From assembly GCA_963773875.1 (NCBI GenBank), contig CAVZCV010000013.1, positions 124,001 through 188,000 of the forward strand: a DNA stretch of 64,000 bases. Reading direction: 5' to 3'. Below, piece by piece: positions 29,244 through 39,552 of this stretch. A program made the position numbers and the translations under genes. The notes under the pieces are model-generated. The model made no database searches. It had not been told where the DNA came from and saw only the letters and a list, made by a program, of their open reading frames with translations. This DNA is from CAVTYH01 sp963773875. GTDB taxonomy: Bacteria > Planctomycetota > Planctomycetia > Pirellulales > JADZDJ01. Within the stretch, counting starts at the first letter, position 1; each line of letters starts with the position of its first letter.

Positions 29244-29752
29244 AAATTCAGTTCTCCGAATTTGTTCATGTGAAAGCTTGGCGTTCGAAAACGGAGGCGC
29301 ACAACTGGTGCCGCATCACCTCTCCGCGCTGGACCATAGAGAGCGCGAAAATGCATGGCCCCAGCGCTTCATCGGATGAAGCTCATGGGTCGCAGGCCGC
29401 TGACGTCGGAATAAAACCAATTTCGACGGGCTGCGGTTTTGGCGTGTGTTACAAGATAGCGAGTAGCTCCGGGCTCGAACGCTTTCCCTCAATTCCCCGG
29501 TCATTTATACCCGTCGATTGTTGCTAGTAAGTGCGATAACCGCAAGTACTTTGTTAGGAAATCGAAGGATTTGTTCGCCAATCACCAGAGATGCGACTTG
29601 AGAGGTGCTCAGTCCTATCCGCTCACAAGAGGGGAGCAAACAGGTTTTCCATAACGTCAGCCGCGGTTTCGGTTGGACTGAGACGTCGATCGCACCGTAG
29701 AACGTGCGATTGAGTGTCCAGAGCTCGCGTTCCATGGACATCAAATCAAAGA
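29244..29752. other. Intergenic region with a doubtful small ORF
   Basis: About 510 bases before the surface-protein gene, which must hold its promoter. A minus-strand open frame of 83 codons (29505-29756) overlaps the end of the DUF6941 gene by four bases (MSMERELWTLNRTF). It could be a small coupled gene, but it has no recognisable features, so I do not annotate it as a CDS. Confidence 0.35.
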
Positions 29753-30241
29753 TCAATTCGGTTGAGATTTATCTTCCTCAACTCGAATTCGATGATATCC
29801 AAGCGGTTCATTATTCCAGAGCAACTCCAGCACGTACGTCCCTGGCTTGTTACCTGGCAAAAGTGGCAGCGGAAAGACAAGTTCCACGGTTTCAAGTGGA
29901 TCGCTGAAGTCGATTTCGAATTGCGTGCCGAAAAGTACTTTGTCTTCGGCAAGGTCCACATAGCGCAGTTCGAACGCAGACCGTCCGTGCACCTCAGTCA
30001 GGCTGATATAACAAAACGGCGAGCCCGATTGCATGCCCGCCGGAGGCACGGAAATGGTTGCTCGTTGTTGCTCCGATTGAGCGTCACCACCATGGCCGGA
30101 TGCGTGCGGCGCGGGATGCGCCGTCATCTTTTGGATCTTGATGCGATGAAAGATTCCCGCCACGACTTTTTTACCCGTTGTCGTGTCGGTGTAGACGTGA
30201 TCGGCGATCAACAGCGCTTGAACAATCGGTTTCACGGTCAT
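29753..30241 (-). CDS. DUF6941-family protein
   Basis: A 162-residue cytoplasmic protein whose pattern matches the DUF6941 family: an opening VQALLIADHVYTDTTTGKK, VVAGIFHRI, CYISLTEVHG, FELRYVDLAEDKVLF, then DPLETVELVFPLPLLP and GTYVLELLWNNEPLG. The sequence suggests an all-beta fold. The region HASGHGGDAQSEQQ is a polar insertion. Family function is unknown, and its role cannot be inferred from the neighbours (a surface protein and a secreted Cys-rich protein). Confidence 0.75.
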   Translation of the reverse strand: MTVKPIVQALLIADHVYTDTTTGKKVVAGIFHRIKIQKMTAHPAPHASGHGGDAQSEQQRATISVPPAGMQSGSPFCYISLTEVHGRSAFELRYVDLAEDKVLFGTQFEIDFSDPLETVELVFPLPLLPGNKPGTYVLELLWNNEPLGYHRIRVEEDKSQPN

Positions 30242-30362
30242 GGACCAGAGGAAAAAAACGGTATTACTTCGAGAGTTGGGTGCCGCCTAAGCGCACGATT
30301 CTATCACGTTGGGCCCATGTCGGGTAATAAGCAGATGCCGTTGAATTGGATAGGCAATGCGC

Positions 30363-30839
30363 TCATTCGCCGTGATGAAAGATCTTCGGCCCGTCCGTTT
30401 CATAGCTTCCGGTTTGATCTCGCCGACCATGCCAATAGCCAAGATCAACTACGGGGATCAAGCAGTGGCCCATGTAGTCCCATCCCCACGTGCCTTCGTT
30501 GCAACAGCGGATGTCGGCCTTGCAAGGATGTGAACAGCCGCCGCCGACATAATAGCCGCCATCGCAGGGTCCGTTTGATGGCCGAGCCATGTACGAGATG
30601 CTGCGCGGATTGCCGGCGCGCTCATCGCCAACGCGATCTTCATGCACAAACAAACGGCCTATGCAAAAGTAGGACGACTCAGAATACACGCCCGTGCCAC
30701 CGCCGCAGAAGCCGCACTTCTGCTTCATGTGCTCGATGGCAGCGAGCGGATGCCCCTTTTCCGGCGGGCAGTCGTCGGAACGTGCATCAGATGTAGTGAG
30801 AACCGAAAATAATGCGATCGAGAGTGCGAGTTGTTTCAT
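30363..30839 (-). CDS. Secreted Cys-rich protein
   Basis: The start at 30839 gives a signal peptide (MKQLALSIALFSVLTTSDARS); a longer open frame to 30944 is ignored. The mature part of about 140 residues is rich in Cys, Gly and aromatic residues: CPPEKGHP, KCGFCGGGTGVY, SYFCIGRLFVHED, GPCDGGYYVGGGC, HPCKADIRCCNEG and GWDYMGHC. The twelve or so Cys suggest disulfide bonds or metal sites in the periplasm or outside. There is no CxxCH haem motif. No family recognised. Confidence 0.6.
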   Translation of the reverse strand: MKQLALSIALFSVLTTSDARSDDCPPEKGHPLAAIEHMKQKCGFCGGGTGVYSESSYFCIGRLFVHEDRVGDERAGNPRSISYMARPSNGPCDGGYYVGGGCSHPCKADIRCCNEGTWGWDYMGHCLIPVVDLGYWHGRRDQTGSYETDGPKIFHHGE

Positions 30840-30864
30840 GCTCTGCCTCCGTGCAATTCTGCGA

Positions 30865-32788
30865 CTACGCGAATGGATTACGGCTGAATTTTTGGAATGG
30901 CAGTCGCACGCCACGAACAAAGAATTGATCGGCTTGAATGGCATTCGGTGGAGCGAAGCCGGCCTGACCGTAAAACGTGACCAAATCGTCTTGGTCGACG
31001 CCGTCGCCGCTCACGCCAAAACCGCCGACCAAGATACTGCCGGAGTAGAGTGGCGTACTTCCGGGAAAGAATACGACGCCATTTTGATTTAGCGGATAGT
31101 TCGGATCGTGGAAATTCGTGCCGGGATGAAATGCATCGTAACCTAGCACGGTTTGGATATCGCTGATCGGAGCGGGCGCGCCCTTGTTGTATGCATTGTT
31201 TGGATTGACCCAGTTTTCGCGCAGAATCGAAAATGCACCGGGCAATGAACCATCAACGCCTGCCGGGTAACGCGGCTCGGCCAGGAACCGAATAGTGCGA
31301 TTGGAGAAAGCAATTCCCGTGGGCAAGAATGGTCCATTAGGATCATTCACATGCACTCGATCGAAATTCTGCAGCGCTGCCGACGCGTAATAAACCGTGT
31401 TTCGCGATTTCGCCACGGCCACGTCGATTGAAAACACGGTGGAATCCGGCATCCGATATAGACCGAGAACGTCGCCATTGGTGTCGGCCACGGCGAAGGT
31501 CATTCGGGTCCGGGCTCCGATGGGCAACCGAATTTGAGCGCGAACTTTGTTGGCAGCGTTGATTCCCTGATCGATGATTTGTGTTATTTGCGCCGCAGTC
31601 AGCGCGGCGCCGTCATGTGGAGTGACAAGCCAACCGGACGATACATCTTGCCCATCGAGATACTTGTCGCCACCCGGCGTCACCGGTTCCTCCGTGCCTA
31701 AATCGCCGAGGCTGCCACGGCCGACTTTCGTGCCGGTTTGGAGTGTCTGTTTCGCTCCGCCTTTGGCGCCTTGTCCAACCTGATCGAGTGAAATTCCAGC
31801 CAGGAAGATCCGAGACGTGCTGCTCAGCGGCAGGTTGTAACCGGGCACTGGTGGTATTCCGACAAGATTGCCGACGCTGCGCATTTACACCGCTGGAGCC
31901 ACCGGCGGCAGCGAATGCAATCCACTCCGCTTGTATCTCGAGCGGGGCGTTCGTGCGTTGCAAGGCTGTTTGCTTGGGATTCGCCTGATTGAAGTTCTGC
32001 TCAAAGTCTGCGTAGCCGGTTGTTCCAGGAAAGAAGACACCTATGCCGCCAACCAAAGTGAGCGCGTTGTTGTTCGCAGGATCGGCCTTGTAGAGCGGAA
32101 TCCCACCGGGCAGCGTCGCAATGCCGCGATTATTGGAATCGGGGAGCAAACCGGATTGCTGGCCGTACGAATACGGAATCGGAATTCGTTGGCCTGCCGG
32201 AATGAACGCGGGGTCGATGTTGTAGGCCATATCGTCGGCTGTGCCGATCATGCCATCCAAGCCGGGATCAGTGAGGACGTCACGGTTCGTGTTTTCGATG
32301 CCAAACAAATCGACCGGCGGCGTATGAGCGATGTCTGGTGGAAAATGCCCGCCGACGCCGATTGGCGCAACAAACCCTGGCCCTTGCTTCGTGGGATCCA
32401 GTTCGTTCGGATTTGGGTTCGCCTGCACTTCGCGCTGTGTGATTGTTGTCTGGCTGATTTGCCGAATCGTGCGCGAGGTGAGTGCGGCACCGCTACCATT
32501 GGAAAAGTAAGCCGCTGTACGGGCTTTTGCAGCTGCACCGTCGATGGCAAAATCAAGCGTCGCTGGATCGCTAATTGCCACGCCGGATTCAACCCGCACG
32601 CCAAGAATTGTGCCATTCCGGTCGACCACGGCAATAATCGCATCGTTTCGAGCGGACGCCACAACCGCGCGATCCAGCAATTGCTTCACGTCCGCCGTTG
32701 TTGCTGTCACGCTGAGCATGGCGCGCTGTTCAAGCGACTCGAATCCCAATAGGCGTGTGGTGCGCAGCGGGTAGCGCATTTTGGTCAT
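30865..32788 (-). CDS. Exported protein with tandem GlcG/HbpS-like haem-binding domains (frameshifted)
   Basis: The N-terminus LGFESLEQRAMLSVTA matches the planctomycete LEPR-like export motif (FE-LE-R-ML). The first GlcG/HbpS-like (DUF336) domain follows: DVKQLLDRAVVASARNDA, AIIAVVDRNGTILGVRV, DFAIDGAAAKARTAAYFS. One extra base near 31884 moves the gene to the next frame, where the second domain reads ALTAAQITQIIDQGINAANK, MTFAVADTNGDVLGLYRM and FSIDVAVAKSRNTVYYAS. It ends with a GFGVSGDGVDQDDLVT segment typical of the family. About 640 residues in total. Known HbpS-type proteins bind haem outside the cell or respond to redox stress. Here the ligand is inferred only. Start at 32788 or 32779. 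Confidence 0.82.
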
Positions 32789-33181
32789 GACGTGTCGGAG
32801 TATGGTGATCGCGGTGCAGGTGGGTGACTCGAGCTTGCTGCCGCGCGGCATGGCACAAGGCGGTACGAGAACCGTAAAACGCGCTATTTGCAAACCCAAT
32901 ACCATGCAGCTTAGCACGGATTTACAGGCAGGTCATTAAATAATGATCGGCACGAAGATGCCGTTTTCGCCGGTCAGAAGGCCGCGAATGCTTAGATCGA
33001 GAGTGTTTCCGCCAATCGACGGCCGAATTAGGGCGATCGAAGGAAGATCACTACGCTAGCGGCGCGGAAACAGCAGCAGTTTGCGTTGTACTCTCTATCA
33101 TCGGCACGATTGATTCGATTCTTCAATTCGTCACAACCGATACATTCTGTGCGTATCCGCGCGCCTACTTAACGCGTTGAG
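32789..33181. other. Divergent intergenic region before the electron-transfer cluster
   Basis: About 390 bases between the HbpS-like gene and the barrel-protein gene. I see no ORF, RNA or strong repeat. It must hold the promoter that drives the plus-strand pair of cytochrome-cluster genes. Confidence 0.45.
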
Positions 33182-35467
33182 ATGACCAAGGTTGTGAAAA
33201 AGCTGCACCAATACTTCGGCCCACTTTGGCCGACAATTGTTGCCGCAACGATGACCGTGTCGTTGCCCGGTGGATCGCTGTGCGCGCAGACATCGTTCGA
33301 TGCAGCGTCGCAAATCTCAGATCCCGCGACGGTGAAGAAGTTACCGCCCATTGAGCAAACATCTCCGCAAACCAAAGCGAGTGGACCGCCTCGGTATTTG
33401 ACGGAGGCACAAACTGCCGATGCCCAACCGCTGCAACTAGCGGCATCCCGCTTATCGCAAGGTAATTTCGCGCCTCTGGGTCTATTTCCAGAATACGATC
33501 GGAAGTTCGATCGCTTTGTCATTCGAGCGTCGGCGACCGAAGCAATCGAGCCATCGCTACGCGGAGTAGCGCAGGATGAGCGTGTGGAGTTTGGCCAAAA
33601 TCCGAGCACTTCTTCCGCAGGCGGGAAGATAGAGATTGCACAAAATGCCGATCCAGCCGGCATGACTGATGACGACTATCTGCGCGAAGTGCGGCCCGAT
33701 CTTGTGCGACCGCGCGTGCTGCGCTCACCTGCAGAAAGCGTTGCGCCCGGCATTCCGCTTGAGCAGCCATTGGAAATGGCTGAACTTTTAATGTTACCAA
33801 TGGATGCGCCTCTAGGTTTCACCGGCCCATCGAGTGTGCTCCCACGGGAGTGGCAAACCAGCAGTCACTTTGTGCCAATTGAAGACCGCTGGCGGATCGG
33901 CATGCCGGAATGGGATCGTTACGGACTCAATCATCCGCCGCTAGACGACTATCCTTACACGCTGGGTCGCAAATGCGATCCATATCACCAGAATGTGCTC
34001 AAGGGCGATTATCCCATCATCGGCCAACACACATTTCTTAATATCAGTGCGGAAAGCTTGAACCTGTTCGAAGGGCGCCAAGTGCCCACGCCTACGACGC
34101 CGTTTGAAAGTACGGTCCATCCGAACGAAAACGATTTCTTTGGCAACCCGAATCAGTTTTTCACCACCAATTGCTTTCTAGCCTCGTTCGATTTCTTTCA
34201 TGGCGACGCCTCGTTCAAGCCAGTCGATTGGCGGTTAAAGTTCACGCCGGTGTTCAACTTTAATTATTTGGATGTGGAAGAACTGGGGGTGGTGAATCCG
34301 AATGTCAAGGACGGCACCACTCGATTCCGCGATTGGTGGGCGCTGCAAGAATGGTTCGCCGAATTGAAGCTGGCAGACACCAGTCCAGATTACGATTTCA
34401 CCTCGGTTCGCCTCGGTTCCCAACCATTCCTCAGCGATTTTCGCGGTTTCATCTTTGAAGACACAAACCGTGCGATTCGGCTATTTGGCACGCAAAATTC
34501 AAACCAGAATCAGTTCAACATTTTCTACGAATACTGGCAGGAAAAAGAAACCAATAGCGAACTCAACACCTTTCTCGATCGGCCCAAGCAAACATTCATC
34601 GCGAATTTCTACCGACAGGACTTCATCTTTCCGGGTTACACGACGCAGCTCAACTTTATTTATGACCGAGACAAAGCTGACACCGAATTCGACCGCAATG
34701 ATTTTTTGGTTCGGCCTGATCCGGCCGGTGTGGCGACGCCACATTCGGTCAGCTCCTATTATCTCGGTTGGACCGGCGAAGGGCACATCAACCGGTTCAA
34801 TATCAGCCACGCGTTCTATTGGGTATTGGGCCGCGACACGCTGAATCCGATTGCCGGCCAGGCTGTCGAAATTGATGCGCAGATGGCGGCGATTGAAATT
34901 TCCTATGATCGCGATTGGGCTCGCTTGCGCGGATCATTTTTTTATGCATCGGGCGATGGAAATCCGCTCGACAACAAAGCGCACGGGTTCGATTCAATCA
35001 TCGATAATCCGAATTTCGCGGGCGGGCAATTCAGCTACTGGGATCGGCAGGGCATCCGACTATTGGGTGTCGGTCTGAAGCAACGATTTAGCCTCGTGCC
35101 AGATTTGCGTAGTAGCAAAATCCAGGGCCAACCTAATTTCGTGAATCCGGGTTTGTACCTCGGAAATATCGGCGCGGACTTTGATGTGACACCGAAGCTG
35201 CGATTGATTAGCAATTTGAATCTGCTTTGGTTCCAGCAGACACAGGTGCTCGAGCAGTTCGTGTTTCAAAGCGGCATCGACCGTTTCATCGGCACCGACT
35301 TGAGCCTGGGCATGGAATTCCGGCCACACTTAAACAACAACATCATCATCGTGGCCGGCGTGCAAGGTCTTGTGCCAGGCAGCGGCTTCCGTGAGCTGTA
35401 CAATCCGACGACGGGACAGATACCGGCACTATTCGCTGGGTTTATGGATTTAGTACTGAAATTCTAA
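33182..35467 (+). CDS. Outer-membrane beta-barrel (porin-like) protein
   Basis: 761 residues. A signal peptide (MTKVVKKLHQ to SLCAQ) is followed by a polar linker of about 200 residues. From about residue 270 on there are alternating amphipathic strands rich in aromatic residues, for example FNISHAFYWVLG, LRLISNLNLLWFQQ and LSLGMEFRPHLNNNIIIVAGVQGL, ending in LVLKF. A final Phe and strand repeats are the hallmarks of outer-membrane barrels. It lies 87 bases upstream of the decahaem LVIVD cytochrome on the same strand, the arrangement seen in porin-cytochrome conduits, where the barrel lets haems reach across the outer membrane. Substrate-porin function without cytochrome is the alternative. 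No specific family is recognised. Confidence 0.72.
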   Translation: MTKVVKKLHQYFGPLWPTIVAATMTVSLPGGSLCAQTSFDAASQISDPATVKKLPPIEQTSPQTKASGPPRYLTEAQTADAQPLQLAASRLSQGNFAPLGLFPEYDRKFDRFVIRASATEAIEPSLRGVAQDERVEFGQNPSTSSAGGKIEIAQNADPAGMTDDDYLREVRPDLVRPRVLRSPAESVAPGIPLEQPLEMAELLMLPMDAPLGFTGPSSVLPREWQTSSHFVPIEDRWRIGMPEWDRYGLNHPPLDDYPYTLGRKCDPYHQNVLKGDYPIIGQHTFLNISAESLNLFEGRQVPTPTTPFESTVHPNENDFFGNPNQFFTTNCFLASFDFFHGDASFKPVDWRLKFTPVFNFNYLDVEELGVVNPNVKDGTTRFRDWWALQEWFAELKLADTSPDYDFTSVRLGSQPFLSDFRGFIFEDTNRAIRLFGTQNSNQNQFNIFYEYWQEKETNSELNTFLDRPKQTFIANFYRQDFIFPGYTTQLNFIYDRDKADTEFDRNDFLVRPDPAGVATPHSVSSYYLGWTGEGHINRFNISHAFYWVLGRDTLNPIAGQAVEIDAQMAAIEISYDRDWARLRGSFFYASGDGNPLDNKAHGFDSIIDNPNFAGGQFSYWDRQGIRLLGVGLKQRFSLVPDLRSSKIQGQPNFVNPGLYLGNIGADFDVTPKLRLISNLNLLWFQQTQVLEQFVFQSGIDRFIGTDLSLGMEFRPHLNNNIIIVAGVQGLVPGSGFRELYNPTTGQIPALFAGFMDLVLKF

Positions 35468-35554
35468 CACTATCTCCGGACCGCCCGTTCAACTGTAAAC
35501 ATATTCAATCGACTGCACCGTCGATGCATCGTGTTCAACACGGACGTTGATATC

Positions 35555-38500
35555 ATGCGACTATTTAAATTGAGTGTCTTGATCCTTTCGGCTCTGGCAT
35601 TGGACACCGCGAGCACGCGCGCTCAATCGCCAGTACGACTCGCTAGTGCCACTTCCTCCGAACACTCCGAGATAATTCCATATCCGGTGCCGCCAGAGCT
35701 GCAAGGGATCGATCTTTCGCAGCAAACGGCGGAAGAGGCACTCGGAAAAAGCATCGGCTGCGTTCAGTGCCATCAGGGCGTCGGCGACATGCACAACAAG
35801 CCGACGGTCCGGCTCGGATGCGTCGACTGCCACGGCGGCGATCCAAGTTGTTCAACGAAAGACGGAGCCCACGTGCATCCGCAATTTCCCGATGCCTGGC
35901 CGAGTTCCGCCAATCCAGTGCGAACCTACACGCTGCTGAATCATGAATCGCCGGAGTTCATCCGTTTTGTAAATCCTGGCGATCTTCGCGTCGCCCACAT
36001 CAGTTGCGGCGCATGTCACGCCAAGGAAGTGCTGCAAGTTCGAAAAAGCATGATGACGCACGGCTGCATGCTGTGGGGCGCAGCGCTTTATAACAACGGT
36101 TCGGTGCCATTTAAGCCAGCGCAATTCGGCGAAAGCTACAGCATGCACGGCTCGCCGCAACGAATGCAAACCGTCCCTCCACCAACGCAGGAAGAAATGG
36201 AACGCAAGGGCGTGCTGCCGTATCTCGATCCGCTGCCGCGCTATGAGATCTCGCAACCTGGAAACGTACTCCGAATTTTCGAACGCAGCGGACGCTTTCG
36301 ACCCGAAGTTGGCATTCCAGAAAAAGATGACGACCCAGGCAAGCCGCGCACACGGCTCAGCGTTCGTGGTCTGGGCACAGAAAATCGAACCGATCCCGTT
36401 TTCATCGGCCTCCAAAAAACACGGCTCTTGGACCCCACGCTAAGTTTCCTCGGCACGAACGATCATCCTGGCGACTATCGCTCCAGTGGCTGTACCGCGT
36501 GCCACGTGATTTACGCCAACGATCGCTCGCAGGTGAATTCTGGACCGTATGCCAAGTTTGGACATATGGGTACCAGTTTTTCGCCCGATCCCACGATTCC
36601 GAAAAACGAATCAGGCCATCCGATCGATCACAAGTTCAGCATGGGTATTCCTTCTAGCCAATGCATCGTGTGCCACATCCATCCTGGGACCAACGTGCTG
36701 AACGAATACCTGGGCTTTATGTGGTGGGACAACGAAACCGACGGCAACCTGATGTATCCAGCACGGCAGAAGTACTCAACGGAAGAAGAATCCGTGCAAG
36801 CGCAGATGTCGAACCCGGAAGAAGCGTCGGTCCGCGGACTGTGGTCGAATCCAGAATTTCTCGCAAACCTCACGAATCTCAATTGCTCAACCAAGCACAC
36901 GCAGTTCGGCGATTTTCATGGCCACGGCTGGGTTTTCCGCGCCGTGTTCAAGAAAGATCGATCCGGAAATATGCTCGATTATTTGGGCCGCGTGATCAAC
37001 GACCCGAGCAATACGTTATTGCAGGCCGCCATGACGCCGCCAACGCCTGAAGAGCGTGTGCATGGCAAGAACCGAGACGGTGTGCCGGTGCATTTGATGG
37101 ATATCCATTTGGAAAAAGGGATGCACTGCATCGATTGCCATTTCAACCAAGATAATCACGGCAACACGAAGCTTTACGAAGAAGTGCGGGCCGCGATTGA
37201 AATTCAGTGTATCGATTGTCACGGCACGAGAACTGAACGGGCAAATCTGACCACGTCGGGTCCGGCAGCGCCGAACGGTGGATTCAACTTGCGGCAATAC
37301 CGCACTCCTTGGGGCAAACCACGCTTTGAGGCCCGCGGCGGTGCAATAATTCAGCACTCCATGGTCGAGGAAAACGCGGAATGGGAAGTTGTGCAAACTG
37401 CCGACACGGTAAATCCGACCAACCGCCATTACAACGTGCGATCGCAAATTGCAAAGACCGTACGAGTGGCGGACGATGGCAAATTGGAATACGGAGCACT
37501 ACAGCCGGGCCAAAAGTGTGCCCACGAGAATTCCAATATGAGCTGTATCGCCTGCCATAGTTCCTGGAATCCAAGTTGCTTTGGCTGCCACTTGCCGCAA
37601 AAAGCGAATAAGAAATTGCCGCAGCTGCACAACGATGGGGATGTAACTCGAAACTATACAGCGTACAACTTCCAAACTTTGCGCGACGATGTGTACATGT
37701 TAGCGCGCGATGGCAACGTGACGGGCAACCGCATTGGGCCGGCGCGCTCGTCGTGCGCCATTCATGTGGGCTCATACAACAACAATCGCGAGTCGATTTA
37801 TGTGCAGCAGCAGACCATTTCCGGCGACGGCATGAGCGGTATTGCCTTTAGCACAAACGTGCCGCACACGGTTCGCGGGGGGCCGCCGAAAGAACTACAA
37901 AGCCATCCGGAACTCTACCCAATGACCGTGGCCGGCCGAGGCGGCACGATGGAAACCAAGACATGTACCGATTGCCACGTTTCGAAGAATAACGACAACA
38001 ATGCCGTCATGGCACAATTGCTGATGCAGGGCACGAACTTTGTCAATTTCATCGGCCGCTACTGTTGGGTGGCCTGCGGTGAGGACGGTTTGGAAGCCGT
38101 AGAAGTGACCGAGCGCGATGAGCCGCAAGCGGTAATCGGAAGCACGCTGCATGAAGTGGCGTATCCCGATTATTTCCGCGAGTTCGTCGAGCGCGGCCGA
38201 ATCCTGGAACACGCCCACGAGCATCCCGGCAAGGACATCAAAGATCAGGTGCTGCATCCGTTTGAAAAGCCCGAGATTCTGCAAGTGCAGGCGCGCGGAG
38301 AGTATTTGTATGCTGCCTGCGGCAGCGGCGGCTTACGCGTGTTCGACATTGCGTTTATCGACGACAAAGCGTTTTCAGAACGCATCACAACAGCGCCGGT
38401 TTCACCAATTGGGCAGCAGTTTTACGTGCCCACTCGGTACTGCACGGCCATTGCCGCGCCAACCACGATTGCGCCCGATCCGACGCGCATTCAGCATCCG

Positions 38501-39548
38501 GAAAACAAGGAGCAAGCAATCCACGGGTTGTATGCCCATTTATATGCGCTGGATCAGATACGAGGGACTCATTCTGGTCGGCGCGGGCACGTTGTTAGAC
38601 GGCAATCCACTTAATAACTTTTTGAGTCGCGAACTGACCTTCAATCCTGGTGGCATATTGAATGGCGGCCGCGCGATCACGATCGTCGGCCACTACGCTT
38701 ATATCTGCTGCGATGCCGGGCTCGTGGTGGTTTCACTTGAAGATCCGATGTGTCCGCATGTCACATCGGTGGTCGGCGCCGATGTACTACACTGCCCCGA
38801 AGCAGTGCAGGTTCAGTTCCGCTACGCTTTCGTCTGCGATGCCGAAGGCGTGAAGGTGCTGGATGTGACCAATTTAGAACACCCCCAGCCCGTGACACAA
38901 CTTCTCCTTCCGGAAGCACATAACATTTATTTGGCCCGCACTTATGCCTATTTGGCGGCCGGGAAATCGGGGTTGATAATTCTCGACATCACGAATCCAG
39001 AGGCGCCGCGCGTTGATCAACTCTTCGACGCCGGTGGATGCATCAACGATTTGCACGATGTTAAGCTCGGCATCACGAATGCCAGCGAGTTCGCGTACCT
39101 GGCCGATGGCAGCAATGGAATGCGCGTCGTGCAACTCACTTCCCCCGATACGCCGGGAAGCGCCGGCTATAGCCCGCGACCCGTGCCGGTGCTGATCGCA
39201 ACACATCGCATTGCCAAAGGCGGACGCGCCCTGGCAATTTCTAAGGGCGTTGATCGCGATCGGGCCGTGGACGAATCGGGTAGTCAAATTGCAGTGTTCG
39301 GACGCGTTGGTGCGCGCCCGCTAAATCTTGAAGAACAGCGGAAGTTATATTTACACAATGGCCGGGTATGGAAAGTTAGCGACGATCCGTTCGACGAAGA
39401 GATCTATCGCTGGCTTTTGCCGACCGGCCCAGCCCCGCCAATGGGCAATTCGTTGCCATGCGCACCGCAGCCCCCGGTTCTACCAGGGATGCGGACCGGC
39501 GATGCGCAACCAATTCGCACAATTGGGTCCGGAGGGAGCGGTGTCTAA
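35555..39548 (+). CDS. Decahaem cytochrome c fused to a LVIVD beta-propeller (frameshifted)
   Basis: About 1,330 residues, exported by a signal peptide (MRLFKLSVLILSALALDTA). The N-terminal 830 residues hold ten CxxCH motifs: CVQCH, CVDCH, CGACH, CTACH, CIVCH, CIDCH twice, CIACH, CFGCH and CTDCH. One extra motif reads CSTKH, with the second Cys replaced by Lys. The C-terminal 450 residues are LVIVD-type propeller repeats (YCWVACGEDGLEAVEV, YLYAACGSGGLRVFDI, YAYLAAGKSGLIILDI), which fold as a propeller. One extra base near 38558 moves the frame into the next ORF, where LVIVD sequence continues, so this is one gene. It follows the barrel gene and ends four bases before the convergent pentahaem gene. 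Probably an outer-membrane or surface electron carrier. Confidence 0.85.
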
Positions 39549-39552
39549 CGCG

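Noticed and set aside
29714..30796. 360-codon plus-strand open frame
   Set aside because: It runs antisense across the DUF6941 and Cys-rich protein genes, both of which have better-looking products and starts.
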